A stretch of 64,000 nt of DNA, from positions 186,001 to 250,000 of the forward strand of contig NZ_RQIH01000001.1 of assembly GCF_003939025.1 (NCBI RefSeq), written 5' to 3'. A program made the translations under genes and the position numbers. The notes beneath the pieces are model-generated. The model did not search any database and was not told the DNA's origin. It saw only the letters and a list, made by a program, of their open reading frames with translations. The number at the start of each line of letters is the position of its first letter. Within the stretch, counting starts at the first letter, position 1. The stretch comes from Rhizobium sophoriradicis (GTDB lineage: Bacteria > Pseudomonadota > Alphaproteobacteria > Rhizobiales > Rhizobiaceae). Positions 43,073 through 52,233 of this stretch are shown piece by piece.

Positions 43073-44094
43073 CCCTTCAGGTTGGCGTCATCGGCACCGG
43101 CATGATCGGTCAGGATCATATCCGCCGCCTGACGAACGTCGTTTCCGGTGTCGAAATCGTCGGTGTCACCGACATCGACCAGATCCGCGCCGCCGCTGCC
43201 GCCCCTGCGGGGGCGGAGGTGTTCGCCACCCCTTCGGCACTGATCTCTTCGGAAAAAGTCCAGGCCGTGATCATCTCTTCCTGGGGGCCGGCGCATGAGG
43301 AGCAGCTGCTTGCCTGCATTGCCACCGGCAAGCCGGTGTTCTGCGAAAAGCCGCTGGTGACCTCCGAGGCGGCAGCGCTCCGCGTGATGGAGGCGGAAAT
43401 GGCCTTCGGCAGGCGGCTCGTCCAGGTGGGTTTCATGCGCCGTTTCGATGCCGATTATCGCCGCCTGAAGGCGGTCATCGACGGCGGGAGACTCGGCGCG
43501 CCGCTCATGTTTCATTCCGTGCATCGCAATGCCTCGGTTCCCGAAGGGCTCTACACCTCCGAGATGCCGCTGAACGACACGCTGGTCCACGATGCCGATA
43601 TTTCCCGCTGGCTCCTGTCGGATGAAGTCACCGGCGTGGAGGTGCGTGTGCCGCGCCGCTCCTCGCGCGGCGGGGAATTGCGCGACCCGGTTTTCGTCCT
43701 CCTGCACATGGCCTCGGGTGCGCTTGTTGACGTCGAGATTTCGGTGAACATCGCCTATGGTTATGACATCCGCGGCGAGATCAGCTGCGAGGCGGGCGTC
43801 GCCGCGCTGCCGAACCGCCCGGCAACCGTGATCTCGGATTCGCACGGTATTCGCCAGGCGATCCCCGAGGATTGGCGCGAGCGCTTCGTTGAAGCTTACG
43901 ACCAGGAATTCCGCGAATGGATCGCCGCCGCCTCTGAGGGAACGGCCGGGGGTCCTTCCACCTGGGATGGGTACGCGGCCACGCTGGTGGCCGATGCCGC
44001 TCTGAGAGCCGTGACCAGCGGCGGCCTCGAACCCGTCAACATGATACCGAAACCCACGCTTTACGCCCCACCGACCGCCATGGCGGCGGAATGA
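43069..44094 (+). CDS. Inositol 2-dehydrogenase-like oxidoreductase (Gfo/Idh/MocA, IolG-like)
   Basis: A 341-residue NAD-dependent oxidoreductase. It has the Rossmann motif GVIGTGMIG (about 6-14), D35 for NAD binding, [10 protein letters not shown], the catalytic lysine K94 in CEKPL, and the D169/H173 pair in NDTLVHDAD, in the same order as the K-D-H triad of Bacillus inositol dehydrogenase, with [10 protein letters not shown] in between. It therefore probably oxidises a cyclitol or closely related polyol/aldose. The rhizopine protein MocA is in the same family and is the main alternative. Confidence 0.82.
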   Translation: MTLQVGVIGTGMIGQDHIRRLTNVVSGVEIVGVTDIDQIRAAAAAPAGAEVFATPSALISSEKVQAVIISSWGPAHEEQLLACIATGKPVFCEKPLVTSEAAALRVMEAEMAFGRRLVQVGFMRRFDADYRRLKAVIDGGRLGAPLMFHSVHRNASVPEGLYTSEMPLNDTLVHDADISRWLLSDEVTGVEVRVPRRSSRGGELRDPVFVLLHMASGALVDVEISVNIAYGYDIRGEISCEAGVAALPNRPATVISDSHGIRQAIPEDWRERFVEAYDQEFREWIAAASEGTAGGPSTWDGYAATLVADAALRAVTSGGLEPVNMIPKPTLYAPPTAMAAE

Positions 44095-44125
44095 TGCGGC
44101 AGGCCATTTCAGGAGCAATGATCGG

Positions 44126-45298
44126 ATGATCAACGGAGAAAGATCCATCGAGCGCCCCTTGCGCTGGGGCATGGTCGGCGGCGGCCGCACCGGGCAGGTG
44201 GGCTATAAGCATAGAACCGGCGCCCAGCGGGACGGCACCTACCGGCTCGTCTGCGGCGCCTTCGACCTGGACGCCGAGCGCGGGCGCGATTTCGGCACGA
44301 AGATCGGCGTCTCAGCCGACAGATGCTATGGCGACTACAAGGAGCTGATCGCCGGGGAGGCGGGGCGCGAGGACGGCGTCGAGGTCGTCTCGATCGCCAC
44401 GCCGAACTTCACCCATTACGAGATCACCAAAGCGTGCCTGGAAGCCGGGCTGCACGCGATCTGCGAAAAGCCGCTGTTCTTCACCGTCGCCGAATGCGAG
44501 GAAATCGCCAAGCTCGCCGAAGAGCAAGGCCTGATCGTCGGCGTCACCTATGGTTTCACCGGCCATCCCCTGGTTCATCAGATGGCGGCGATGGTCAAGA
44601 AGGACATGCTCGGCGAAATCCGCATCGTCGACATGCAATATACCCACGGCTTCAATTCGGGCGACGACGCCGGCGCCGGCGAGGCGGTGAAATGGCGCAC
44701 CAATCCGAAGACCGCCGGCCCGACCTTCGTTCTCGGCGATATCGGCACCCACCTCTATTATCTCTCCGAAGTGGTGCTGCCGCATCTGAAGATCGAAAAA
44801 CTGCTCTGCGACCGCAAAGCCTTTATTCCGACCCGCGCGCCGCTCGAAGACCACGCAACCGTTCTCATGCATTACGACAACGGCGCCCGCGGCCGTCTCT
44901 GGGTGTCGTCGGTCAATGCCGGCAACATGGGTTCGCAGCGCTACCGTTTCGTCGGCTCCAAGGCTTCGATCGAATGGTCGGATGCCCAGCCCGACCAGCT
45001 GATTTACGAAGTCCAGGGCGAGCCGAACCGCACCCTGCACCACGGCATGCCCTATCTCGAAGAGGAAAGCCTCGCGGCCGACCGCATGGGCGCACTGCAC
45101 ACCGAAGGCCTCGGCGACAGCTGGGCGAACATCTACCTCTGGATCGCCCAGGCGATCGACGCAAAGCGCCGCGGCGACGAAGCTTTCCTCAGGAGCCACC
45201 ATTATCCCGGCATCGAAGCCGGCACCGAAGGCGTGCGCTGGCTGGAAAACTGCGTCCGCTCGGCTGATGCGGGTGCCGCCTGGGTCGACTTCAAATAG
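44126..45298 (+). CDS. Gfo/Idh/MocA-family oxidoreductase
   Basis: A 390-residue oxidoreductase beginning MINGERSIERPLRWGMVGGG, with the glycine motif GMVGGGRTGQVG, the lysine in ICEKPLFF (about 113-120), and LGDIGTHLYYLSEV (about 203-216) holding the catalytic aspartate and histidine. It belongs to the longer scyllo-inositol / keto-sugar dehydrogenase branch rather than to IolG. Two dehydrogenases of this family next to two epimerases suggest an oxidation, isomerisation and reduction sequence on the same ring. It lies 31 nt behind the IolG-like gene. Confidence 0.85.
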   Translation: MINGERSIERPLRWGMVGGGRTGQVGYKHRTGAQRDGTYRLVCGAFDLDAERGRDFGTKIGVSADRCYGDYKELIAGEAGREDGVEVVSIATPNFTHYEITKACLEAGLHAICEKPLFFTVAECEEIAKLAEEQGLIVGVTYGFTGHPLVHQMAAMVKKDMLGEIRIVDMQYTHGFNSGDDAGAGEAVKWRTNPKTAGPTFVLGDIGTHLYYLSEVVLPHLKIEKLLCDRKAFIPTRAPLEDHATVLMHYDNGARGRLWVSSVNAGNMGSQRYRFVGSKASIEWSDAQPDQLIYEVQGEPNRTLHHGMPYLEEESLAADRMGALHTEGLGDSWANIYLWIAQAIDAKRRGDEAFLRSHHYPGIEAGTEGVRWLENCVRSADAGAAWVDFK

Positions 45299-45378
45299 TT
45301 CCCTCCGGAGGCGCGCCGGGATCTCCTCCACCCCCTCACAGGGCGCGCCCTCATTTTTCATAAGGAAAGATCGAGACG

Positions 45379-46320
45379 ATGAAACTCTCCATTTGCACCG
45401 ACGTGATGGGCAACCTGTCATTTACTGATATGCTCGACAAATGCGTTGAACTCGGCGTCGAGGGCATCGAAATGACCGGCGGCGGCTGGTCGCGTGCCCC
45501 GCATTTCCGCGCTGACGAGCTGCTTGAAGACAAAGGGCTTTTGAAAACCAGGCTCAGGGAAATCGAAGCCCGCGGCCTTGAAATTGCGGCGCTGAACTGC
45601 TCGGCAAACCCGCTCGATCCTGGCGACATGGGCAAGCGCCACCGCAAGGAAATGGAACAGACGATCCGTCTTGCCGGCGAGATCGGCGTCAAAACCATCG
45701 TGACGATGTCCGGACTTCCGGAAGCCGCGCCCGGTGACATGGTGCCGAACTGGCTGGTCTACACCAAGAGCTGGCCGGACGAGATGCCGGAACGCGACCG
45801 CTACCAGTGGGAAGACCGCGCCTTCCCGCTCTGGCACGATCTGGTCAAGCTCGCCAAGGAAGTCGGCGTCGAGAGATACGCTCTCGAAAACTTCTCAGCC
45901 ATGCTGGTCTGGAACCCGGAAACCCTGTTCCGTCTGCGCAATGAGGTCGGGCCGTCCGTCGGCATGAACCTCGATCCGAGCCATCTGTTCTGGAAGGGCG
46001 CCGACCCGATTGCTTCGGCCCGGGCGCTGGGTAACGCAATCCATCATTGCCACGGCAAGGACACCCGCATCGAGCGTGGTCTCGCCGACGTCAATGGTCT
46101 TCTGGAACTGAAGGACGTCACCGACGTCGCCAACCGCACCTGGAACTATGTCGCCGTCGGCGCAGGGCATGATCTGCAATGGTGGAAGGAGTTCTTCTCG
46201 GTGGTGCGGATGATCGGCTACAACGGCTGGGTCAGCCTCGAAATGGAAGACTTCACCATGTCGACCGAGGCCGGCATCCAATCCTCCATCGATGCGCTGC
46301 AAGCAACGATCAGCCGCTGA
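45379..46320 (+). CDS. Sugar phosphate isomerase/epimerase-like TIM-barrel protein
   Basis: A 313-residue xylose-isomerase-like TIM barrel starting MKLSICTDVMGNLSF. Metal-site segments are RYALENFSAM (about 169-178), GMNLDPSHLFW (about 195-205), IHHCHGKD (about 220-227), and WVSLEMEDF (about 282-290). TAAGGAAAGA precedes the ATG. It is the second epimerase-type enzyme of the operon and not closely similar to the IolH-like one, so they probably perform different steps. Confidence 0.83.
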   Translation: MKLSICTDVMGNLSFTDMLDKCVELGVEGIEMTGGGWSRAPHFRADELLEDKGLLKTRLREIEARGLEIAALNCSANPLDPGDMGKRHRKEMEQTIRLAGEIGVKTIVTMSGLPEAAPGDMVPNWLVYTKSWPDEMPERDRYQWEDRAFPLWHDLVKLAKEVGVERYALENFSAMLVWNPETLFRLRNEVGPSVGMNLDPSHLFWKGADPIASARALGNAIHHCHGKDTRIERGLADVNGLLELKDVTDVANRTWNYVAVGAGHDLQWWKEFFSVVRMIGYNGWVSLEMEDFTMSTEAGIQSSIDALQATISR

Positions 46321-46328
46321 CGGGGCAG

Positions 46329-46351
46329 GGGCGGGCGACTTTCGCCCGCCC
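46329..46351 (+). terminator. Strong hairpin after the second epimerase gene
   Basis: GGGCGGGCGA (46329-46338) and TCGCCCGCCC (46342-46351) are perfect reverse complements around a three-base loop, 8 nt after the stop codon. No T-tract follows, so it may be a partial terminator before the 394-aa gene. Confidence 0.5.
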
Positions 46352-46428
46352 TCCGCGTTCAAAGATCAGCCTGGACACTATTATGGACGCATGTTCTATA
46401 AAGCGGACAGATCTGAGCGGAGCGCGCC

Positions 46429-47613
46429 ATGCACCTTTCCATGTGGACCTACCCCTGGGATATCCAGGACCAGGGGCTTGATGCGATTGCCGCCGAGTTT
46501 CGCAACCGGGCCGGCCTCAATACGATCAGCATGGCGGCCTCCTATCATGCCGGCCGCTTTCTCCAGCCGCGCAGCCCGCAGCAGAAGGCCTATTTTCCGG
46601 AGGACGGGACGGTTTACTTTCGGCCGGATGAAAGCCTGTGGCAGGACAAGCTGATCCAGCCGCTGATGGCGCGAAATGTCACCGAGCGCGGCGACGTGCT
46701 GGAGGCGCTGACCAGGGAGCGGGAAGCGACCGGTCTCGCTGTCTCCTGCTGGACGGTCTGCCTTCACAACAGCCGCCTCGGCATGCTGCATCCCGATCAC
46801 GTGACGCGCAACGCCTTCGGCAATCCCAACTATTATAATCTCTGCCCCTCCAGCCCGGCGGCGCGCGCCTATGCCGTCACCCTTGTCCGCGACATCACCA
46901 CCAACTATCGGCCGGATATGGTCGAGCTCGAAAGCCCGAACTTCATGGGCTTCGCGCATGAATACCATCACGAGAAAGACGGCGTCGGCCTCAATGCCGA
47001 AGACGATTTCCTGCTGTCGCTCTGCTTCTGCGACCATTGCACGGCGCGCGCGGCAAAGGCCGGTGTACCGGTCGAAAGCGCACGCCGATCGGTGGCGCGC
47101 TTCATCGCCGAATTCTGCGAACGTGATATCCCGGAACGCCAGTTCCCGGATTTTCCGGCGGCCGGCATCAATGCCTTCCTCGATCATCCGGATCTGCACG
47201 CCTATCTCGCCTGGCGTAGCGAGCCGGTGACCAGCCTCATCGGCGAGATCAAGGCGGCGGCCGATCCGGCGAGCCGGATCGTGCTGATCGACCTCAAGCA
47301 CGGCTGGCTCGGCGGCGTCGATCTCACCGCCGTCGGCAGGCTCTGCGACGGGGCGATCCTCTGCTGCTACGACATGGAGCCGGATGCCGTCGGTGATGTC
47401 ATCCGCACCGGCCGGGCGGCGATCGGCCCGGAAAAATTCCTCGGCGTCGGCTTGCGTGTCTTCTATCCCGAGGTCGGTGAAGCCGCGATACTGGCGGCCC
47501 GCGCCAAGGCCGCCGCCGATGCCGGGGCCGACGGCGTGAACTTCTACAATTACGGCCTCATCCCGGCAAAACGTCTCGACTGGGTCAGGGCGGCGGTCGA
47601 CGGGATCAGCTAA
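46429..47613 (+). CDS. Unrecognised protein, 394 aa, probable TIM-barrel enzyme
   Basis: A soluble 394-residue protein starting MHLSMWTYPWDIQDQGLD with GAGCGGAGCGCGCC upstream. I do not recognise a named family. Visible features are a cysteine pair in LCFCDHC (about 199-205), an acidic centre PDMVELESPNFMG (about 163-175), VLIDLKHGW (about 285-293), and a C-terminus AKAAADAGADGVNFYNYGLI (about 364-383) that looks like the last strand and helix of a TIM barrel, as in glycoside-hydrolase-like proteins. It ends the inositol-type operon, overlapping the convergent deacylase gene by four bases. A role as hydrolase of a cyclitol- or sugar-containing compound is possible. Confidence 0.65.
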   Translation: MHLSMWTYPWDIQDQGLDAIAAEFRNRAGLNTISMAASYHAGRFLQPRSPQQKAYFPEDGTVYFRPDESLWQDKLIQPLMARNVTERGDVLEALTREREATGLAVSCWTVCLHNSRLGMLHPDHVTRNAFGNPNYYNLCPSSPAARAYAVTLVRDITTNYRPDMVELESPNFMGFAHEYHHEKDGVGLNAEDDFLLSLCFCDHCTARAAKAGVPVESARRSVARFIAEFCERDIPERQFPDFPAAGINAFLDHPDLHAYLAWRSEPVTSLIGEIKAAADPASRIVLIDLKHGWLGGVDLTAVGRLCDGAILCCYDMEPDAVGDVIRTGRAAIGPEKFLGVGLRVFYPEVGEAAILAARAKAAADAGADGVNFYNYGLIPAKRLDWVRAAVDGIS

Positions 47614-48623
47614 GCGGCAATCGGTTCGGCGACCTGGATCAGGCAATCGCCGGCCTGACTGTCGCAATGCAGCCGGTGGGAAATGACGATGCCGCCTTCG
47701 GCAAAGCGCAGCTCTTCCTCCGGCTGCTCCGGGCGTTCCAGATCATGATACCATCCGGCCAGATCACCGGCCGAAACGGTGGCGCCAAGCGGGGCGGCCG
47801 GCTCGAACCAGCCTCTGCGATCGGCATAGATGCCCTGGCTGTGCCGCGACAGCGAAAGGAGCTGCAGCGGCCCCGGCTCGGCGAGCGGTGCGCGGGAGAG
47901 GACCGGACGCCCGATAATACCGAGTGTCACCAGCAGCCGGTCGATCGCTGCCGCCGTGAAGGCCATCGTCGCGGGCGTCACGGTTCCGCCGCCGCCGAAC
48001 TCGCCGGAAAGACCAATGATGCCGGCCCTTGCCGCAGCTCCCATCGATGTCGGCGCCGCCCGCCCATTATCGGCGATGAAGGCATGCGATGCGCCCATCG
48101 CCCGCATAAGCGCGACGGACCGCTGGAAGCGGGTGGCGTCGGCCTGCCGCTCGATCAACGTGCAGGGCAGGTGTGCCATCGACGTGCCGCCCGAATGCAG
48201 GTCGAAGACGACGTCATGGCGCGGGAAGAGTTCGTGTTCTAGGAAATGCGCCAGGCGCGCTGTCGGGACCCCCGTGGGATCGCCGGGAAAGGCCCGGTTG
48301 AGGTTGCCGCCGTCGAAGGGCGAGCAGCGTTTGGCCGCCATCACCGCCGGCAGGTTCGCCATCGGCAGGATGGTGACGGCGCCACTTATGTCAGCGACGT
48401 GAAGCAGGCGCATCAACCGTCCGAGCTGCAGTTCGCCCTCGTATTCGTCGCCGTGGTTGCCGGCCATCAGCAGCAAAGACGGCCCTTCGCCATTTCTGAG
48501 GCGAAGGATCGGAATGCGGATCTGATAATAGGGCGAACGGTCGATCGAATAGGGAATAGCGAGTTGGCCGGCTTGGCGGCCCTCACGCAAAAAGTCGATC
48601 GGATTGACGAGGCCGCTATGCAT
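47610..48623 (-). CDS. Succinylglutamate desuccinylase/aspartoacylase-family deacylase
   Basis: A 337-residue M14-type zinc amidohydrolase. Zinc ligands are H57 and E60 in GNHGDEYEG and H143 in DLHSGG; NLNRAFPG (about 107-114) binds the substrate carboxylate. It resembles DoeB-type N-acetyl-diaminobutyrate deacetylases and other N-acyl amino acid deacylases. It is the last gene of the IclR-controlled operon, 31 nt behind the RidA gene, suggesting that the imported compound carries an N-acyl group (inference). Confidence 0.85.
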   Translation of the reverse strand: MHSGLVNPIDFLREGRQAGQLAIPYSIDRSPYYQIRIPILRLRNGEGPSLLLMAGNHGDEYEGELQLGRLMRLLHVADISGAVTILPMANLPAVMAAKRCSPFDGGNLNRAFPGDPTGVPTARLAHFLEHELFPRHDVVFDLHSGGTSMAHLPCTLIERQADATRFQRSVALMRAMGASHAFIADNGRAAPTSMGAAARAGIIGLSGEFGGGGTVTPATMAFTAAAIDRLLVTLGIIGRPVLSRAPLAEPGPLQLLSLSRHSQGIYADRRGWFEPAAPLGATVSAGDLAGWYHDLERPEQPEEELRFAEGGIVISHRLHCDSQAGDCLIQVAEPIAA

Positions 48624-48654
48624 GGTCCCTCCAGTGCGGGCGGTCGCCGCGCAG

Positions 48655-48999
48655 TTACAGCGCCGCCACCGCGGTCATTTCGACGCGCAGGTCCGGGTCG
48701 GCCAGGCGGGCTTCGGTGCAGGCACGGGCCGGCGGGTTTTCGATGTCGATCCAGCCGTCATAAACGCCGTTCATCGCCTCGAAATCGGTAATCGCCGGCA
48801 GGAAGATATTGACGGCGAGGAGACGCGAGCGATCGGTCCCGGCTTCCTTCAAAAGGGCGTCGATCTTGCCGAGCACATCGCGGGTCTGCTCCTCGATATC
48901 GGCCTTGCGGTTTTCCGCAACCTGACCGGCGATATAGACGAGACCTCCGTAGCTGACGGCCTGGCTCATACGCGAGCCCTTCTGATAACGCTGGATCAT
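48655..48999 (-). CDS. RidA-family protein
   Basis: A 114-residue YjgF/YER057c/UK114-type protein. The family elements are VYIAGQVA (about 21-28), the substrate-binding arginine in PPARACTEA (R92), and the C-terminal LRVEMTAV (about 104-111). RidA proteins hydrolyse reactive enamines/imines released by PLP-dependent dehydratases. The neighbour encodes a PLP enzyme of the D-serine dehydratase fold, a fitting partner. The gene lies 36 nt downstream of that gene. Confidence 0.9.
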   Translation of the reverse strand: MIQRYQKGSRMSQAVSYGGLVYIAGQVAENRKADIEEQTRDVLGKIDALLKEAGTDRSRLLAVNIFLPAITDFEAMNGVYDGWIDIENPPARACTEARLADPDLRVEMTAVAAL

Positions 49000-49035
49000 G
49001 CAGCTTTTCCTTTTCTTGGTTTAACGAGGGAGAAT

Positions 49036-50346
49036 TCAGCCGAAGCTGGTCAGATAGGCTGCCGTCACCGAGTGATCCGGATCGAGGCCATAAAGGATCG
49101 CATGCCGGTCAAGGCACGTGCAGGGATGCGAGATGCCGAACTCGATGACGTCGCCCACGGCGACGTCGCTGTCATCGGCAAGCGCCATGAAGGCGTGCTG
49201 ATCATTGAGGCGGAAAACCCTGGCGCCTTCGAGGTCGGCGAAGCACGTGCCATTGCGATAAAGCGCCAAGGGCCGCGGCAGGCCCTGGTCCATCGCCACA
49301 TCGCGCATGCCCATACCTGAGATCGCAAGCCCTGGCTCCGGCCGCGACAGGACCTCGGCCCAGATCCTGAGCGCCGGACGGAAACCTGCCGCCGCGGAAA
49401 CGATTTCGCCGCCGATGCGAAAGCCGCCGCGCGCATCGAGACCGGCAAGGCCACGTTCATAGACGCCATGATCGTGAAAGAAGATTGCGCCGCTGCGCAG
49501 CACCAGTCGGCAGGCGGGATCGGCTGCGACAACCGCTGAAAGCCGCGCAACCACGATATCGAAAAACGCCGAACCGCCTGCTGTAACGAGAAGCGGCCGC
49601 TCTCTTCCGATGCCAGCGCGGATCTTCGGCAGGAAATCTGATGTCATCGCCATCAGCGCGTCGATGCGAAGCATCGTCTCTTCCGGATCGGCGGTCGCCG
49701 CCGCGCCCTCATAGGCGGCGATGCCGCTCAGCCGGAAGGCCGGCGTCTCCACGGCAAGGATCGCATCGAGAATCGCCGCGCCAGCATCAGCGCTGCGAAG
49801 GCCGGCGCGGCCGGCGCCGAATTCCACCATCAGGCCGAGCGGTGGCAGATCTCCGCGTTCCAGCCAGGCGGAGGCAAGCGCCTCGACCAGCGCTGTCGAA
49901 TCGACGAAGACGTGAACTTCCGCATCGGAATAGTCCGAAAGCAGCGCCGCCAGCCGGCGGGCGGCGGCGGCCCCGCCGATCTCATTGGCAAGGATCAGGC
50001 GGCGCTGCCCCGCCCTAAGCAGCACGGCGGCCTGGCGAATGTCGGCGACGGTCGTACCCCACGCGCCGGCCGAAAGAAGCATGTCCGCCAGCGCTGTCGA
50101 CATCGGCGTTTTGGCATGCGGAGCAATGTCGGCGCTATTGCTCTTCACATAGGCCATCATCAGCTCGACATTCCCGGCGAAGGCCCGCCGGTCGAGCGAG
50201 AGCAGCGGCAGCGCCATCCTGCCGTCATATGGCTTCCACCCCTGCTGTCCGATCGCAACAGGCGAAAGAGGCGGATGGCCCGGGGGAAAGCCGCGCGTCC
50301 GCTCGTCGATCAGGATGTTTTCGTTCGCGGCATGAAGGTCAGACAT
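49036..50346 (-). CDS. D-serine dehydratase / D-threonine aldolase-like PLP enzyme
   Basis: A 436-residue fold-type III PLP enzyme. The Schiff-base lysine is K79 in APHAKTPMS, and the C-terminal SHPCTCLDRH holds the His-Cys zinc-binding pair known from eukaryotic-type D-serine dehydratases. The start at 50346 (MSDLHAANENILID) is chosen because the longer frame runs through the amidohydrolase gene; its first eight bases overlap that gene's end. Probable reaction: elimination or retro-aldol cleavage of a D-beta-hydroxy amino acid to a keto acid or to glycine plus aldehyde. The RidA gene downstream favours the dehydratase option (inference). Confidence 0.85.
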   Translation of the reverse strand: MSDLHAANENILIDERTRGFPPGHPPLSPVAIGQQGWKPYDGRMALPLLSLDRRAFAGNVELMMAYVKSNSADIAPHAKTPMSTALADMLLSAGAWGTTVADIRQAAVLLRAGQRRLILANEIGGAAAARRLAALLSDYSDAEVHVFVDSTALVEALASAWLERGDLPPLGLMVEFGAGRAGLRSADAGAAILDAILAVETPAFRLSGIAAYEGAAATADPEETMLRIDALMAMTSDFLPKIRAGIGRERPLLVTAGGSAFFDIVVARLSAVVAADPACRLVLRSGAIFFHDHGVYERGLAGLDARGGFRIGGEIVSAAAGFRPALRIWAEVLSRPEPGLAISGMGMRDVAMDQGLPRPLALYRNGTCFADLEGARVFRLNDQHAFMALADDSDVAVGDVIEFGISHPCTCLDRHAILYGLDPDHSVTAAYLTSFG

Positions 50347-51295
50347 GGGAGCCTCTCCCGATCTCGGCCGGATCGGCCAAACCAAAGCGATAGGTGTCGT
50401 TGGCGGTGGCAAAGAACAAAGCGCGCTGCTCGTCGAGGGAGAGCTCGGCGGCGACCGTGCGGAACACCTGATAGACCTCGTCGAAAGAAGCATGCAGGCC
50501 GGCGACCGGAAAATCGCTCGCAAACATCGCACGTTCAGGGCCGAAACAATCGAGGCAATGTGCAATCACCGGCCGCAGGCTTTCAAGCGTCCACGCATGG
50601 TCATAGGCGACGAGGTCGGAGATCTTCAGGCGCAAATTCGGCTCGCCGCCGAGCGCCCGCAGGCCGCGGCGCCAGAGCGCCATGCCGTCCTCCGTCCGGT
50701 CGATGGGGCTGCCGCCGTGGTTGAGGACGAAAAGCGTTTGCGGAAAGGCCCGCACCAGGTCGAGCGCCTCAGCCATCTGCCAGGGATAAAGCATCAGGTC
50801 GAAGACCAGCCCGAGCCGGGTGGCCGCGGCCAGTCCCGCGCGCCAGGCGGGATCGCCCATTCGATCCGGACGCGGCGCAAAACGCTTCGCCGCATCGGGA
50901 TGCCAGCTCAGAATATCGCGGATGCCGACGACGTTTGGGTTTTCCGCTTCCGCTTCGAGCAGGCGCGGGGCATCCGGGCCGTCGAGAGGAACGCCGGCGA
51001 TATAACGGTGCGCCACGCCGGAGCTGCGGTCGAGACCCTCCAGCCAGCGGCTCTCTTCCAGCGGGTAGGCAGCCGACCAGCCGGCCTCCACATGCACCGT
51101 CGCAACGACGTTCTGTTGCGCGGCATCGGCGCGATAATCGTCGATGCCGTAATCACGCAGGATCGGTCCGAGGTTTCCGACCACCATCTCCTCGCCGGAA
51201 GCCCGCGCCTTCTCAAGCCAGGGGTGGCGCTGCAGGCTGAGGTCCCAGAGGTGGTGGTGCGGGTCGATCACCGGCCCGTCATAGCGCTTCGTCAT
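50339..51295 (-). CDS. Amidohydrolase-2-family hydrolase (lactonase-like)
   Basis: A 318-residue TIM-barrel metal hydrolase starting MTKRYDGPVIDPHHHLWDLS, with the HHH metal motif near residue 14, LFVLNHGGSP (about 197-206), and FASDFPVAG (about 264-272) holding the catalytic aspartate. It belongs to the Amidohydro_2 group with L-fuconolactonase- and 2-pyrone-4,6-dicarboxylate lactonase-like enzymes. The longer frame is rejected as it crosses the permease gene. It overlaps the upstream permease by four bases, so hydrolysis of a lactone or amide of the imported compound is likely. Confidence 0.85.
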   Translation of the reverse strand: MTKRYDGPVIDPHHHLWDLSLQRHPWLEKARASGEEMVVGNLGPILRDYGIDDYRADAAQQNVVATVHVEAGWSAAYPLEESRWLEGLDRSSGVAHRYIAGVPLDGPDAPRLLEAEAENPNVVGIRDILSWHPDAAKRFAPRPDRMGDPAWRAGLAAATRLGLVFDLMLYPWQMAEALDLVRAFPQTLFVLNHGGSPIDRTEDGMALWRRGLRALGGEPNLRLKISDLVAYDHAWTLESLRPVIAHCLDCFGPERAMFASDFPVAGLHASFDEVYQVFRTVAAELSLDEQRALFFATANDTYRFGLADPAEIGRGSHV

Positions 51296-52233
51296 CGGCG
51301 CGCCTCGCGGCCGGACACCAGCAGCAGGGCGAGGATCAGCGTGCCGAACATGATCGAGCGCCAGCCGGGCGAGGCGTTGACGACGGTGATCAGCGCCGTT
51401 GTGGTGACGAGCAGGATCGCCCCCGGAATGGTGCCGGCATAGGTGCCGCGGCCGCCGAGGATGGAGGTGCCGCCGAGCACGACGGCGGCAATCGAGGTCA
51501 GCAGATAGGGGTCGCCGATGCCGACATAACCTTGCCGGTTCATGCCGAGCACCAGAATGCCCGCAAGCCCGGCGAAGAAGCCGGACAGGGTATGGACGAT
51601 CAGCGTGTTGCGGGTGATGCTGACGCCGGAAAGCCGGGCGGCGAGCGGGTTTGCCCCGAGCGCCAGGAACCGGGCGCCGATCGGCATGCGGTGGACGAGC
51701 AGCAGGACGACGATCGCGACGGCGAGCCACAGCAGAATGCCCGAGGGAATGCCGAACGGCCGCGCCTGGCCGAGCAGAATGACGGCCGGATTGCTGACGG
51801 TGACGGCGCTGCCGCCGGCGACGATGACGAGCAGGCCCTGCAGGAAGGTCGCCATGGCAAGCGTCATGATGATCGGCGGCACGCGAAGATAGGCAGCACC
51901 CGCTCCATTCATCAGGCCGATTACCGTGGCGATGGCAAGGGCTACGGCGATACCGGCAAGGCCGGTCGGATCCCAGGCCGGAGAGATCAGGGGCAACAGG
52001 ATAGCTGTGACGGTGATAACAGCGCCGACCGAAAGGTCGATGCCGCCCATCAGGATGACGAGCGTCTGACCGGCCGCGACGATGCCGATCACCGCAGCGA
52101 GTTCAAGCAGGTAGCGCAGATGGCCATAGGCGCCGAAACCGCGCAATGTGAAGCTTGCAACGATCCAGACGAGCGCGACCAGAAGGAAGGTCAGCAGCGG
52201 CGGATTGCGAAACGCGGATCTGACGATGTTCAT
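51292..52233 (-). CDS. Ribose-type ABC transporter permease (second)
   Basis: A 313-residue RbsC-type permease with about nine helices, ILMGGIDLSVGAVITVTAIL near residues 65-84, and LALGANPLAARLSGV (about 196-210). The start at 52233 follows GAGGGCAAGGCG. It overlaps its neighbours by four bases on both sides and forms a heterodimer with the product of the gene upstream. Confidence 0.92.
   Translation of the reverse strand: MNIVRSAFRNPPLLTFLLVALVWIVASFTLRGFGAYGHLRYLLELAAVIGIVAAGQTLVILMGGIDLSVGAVITVTAILLPLISPAWDPTGLAGIAVALAIATVIGLMNGAGAAYLRVPPIIMTLAMATFLQGLLVIVAGGSAVTVSNPAVILLGQARPFGIPSGILLWLAVAIVVLLLVHRMPIGARFLALGANPLAARLSGVSITRNTLIVHTLSGFFAGLAGILVLGMNRQGYVGIGDPYLLTSIAAVVLGGTSILGGRGTYAGTIPGAILLVTTTALITVVNASPGWRSIMFGTLILALLLVSGREARR

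Noticed and set aside
45310..45349. Two GGCGCGCC octamers that could form a stem before the second epimerase gene
   Set aside because: Each octamer is itself palindromic, arms do not extend beyond eight bases, and the 24-base spacer makes a functional terminator uncertain, although a short T-run follows.
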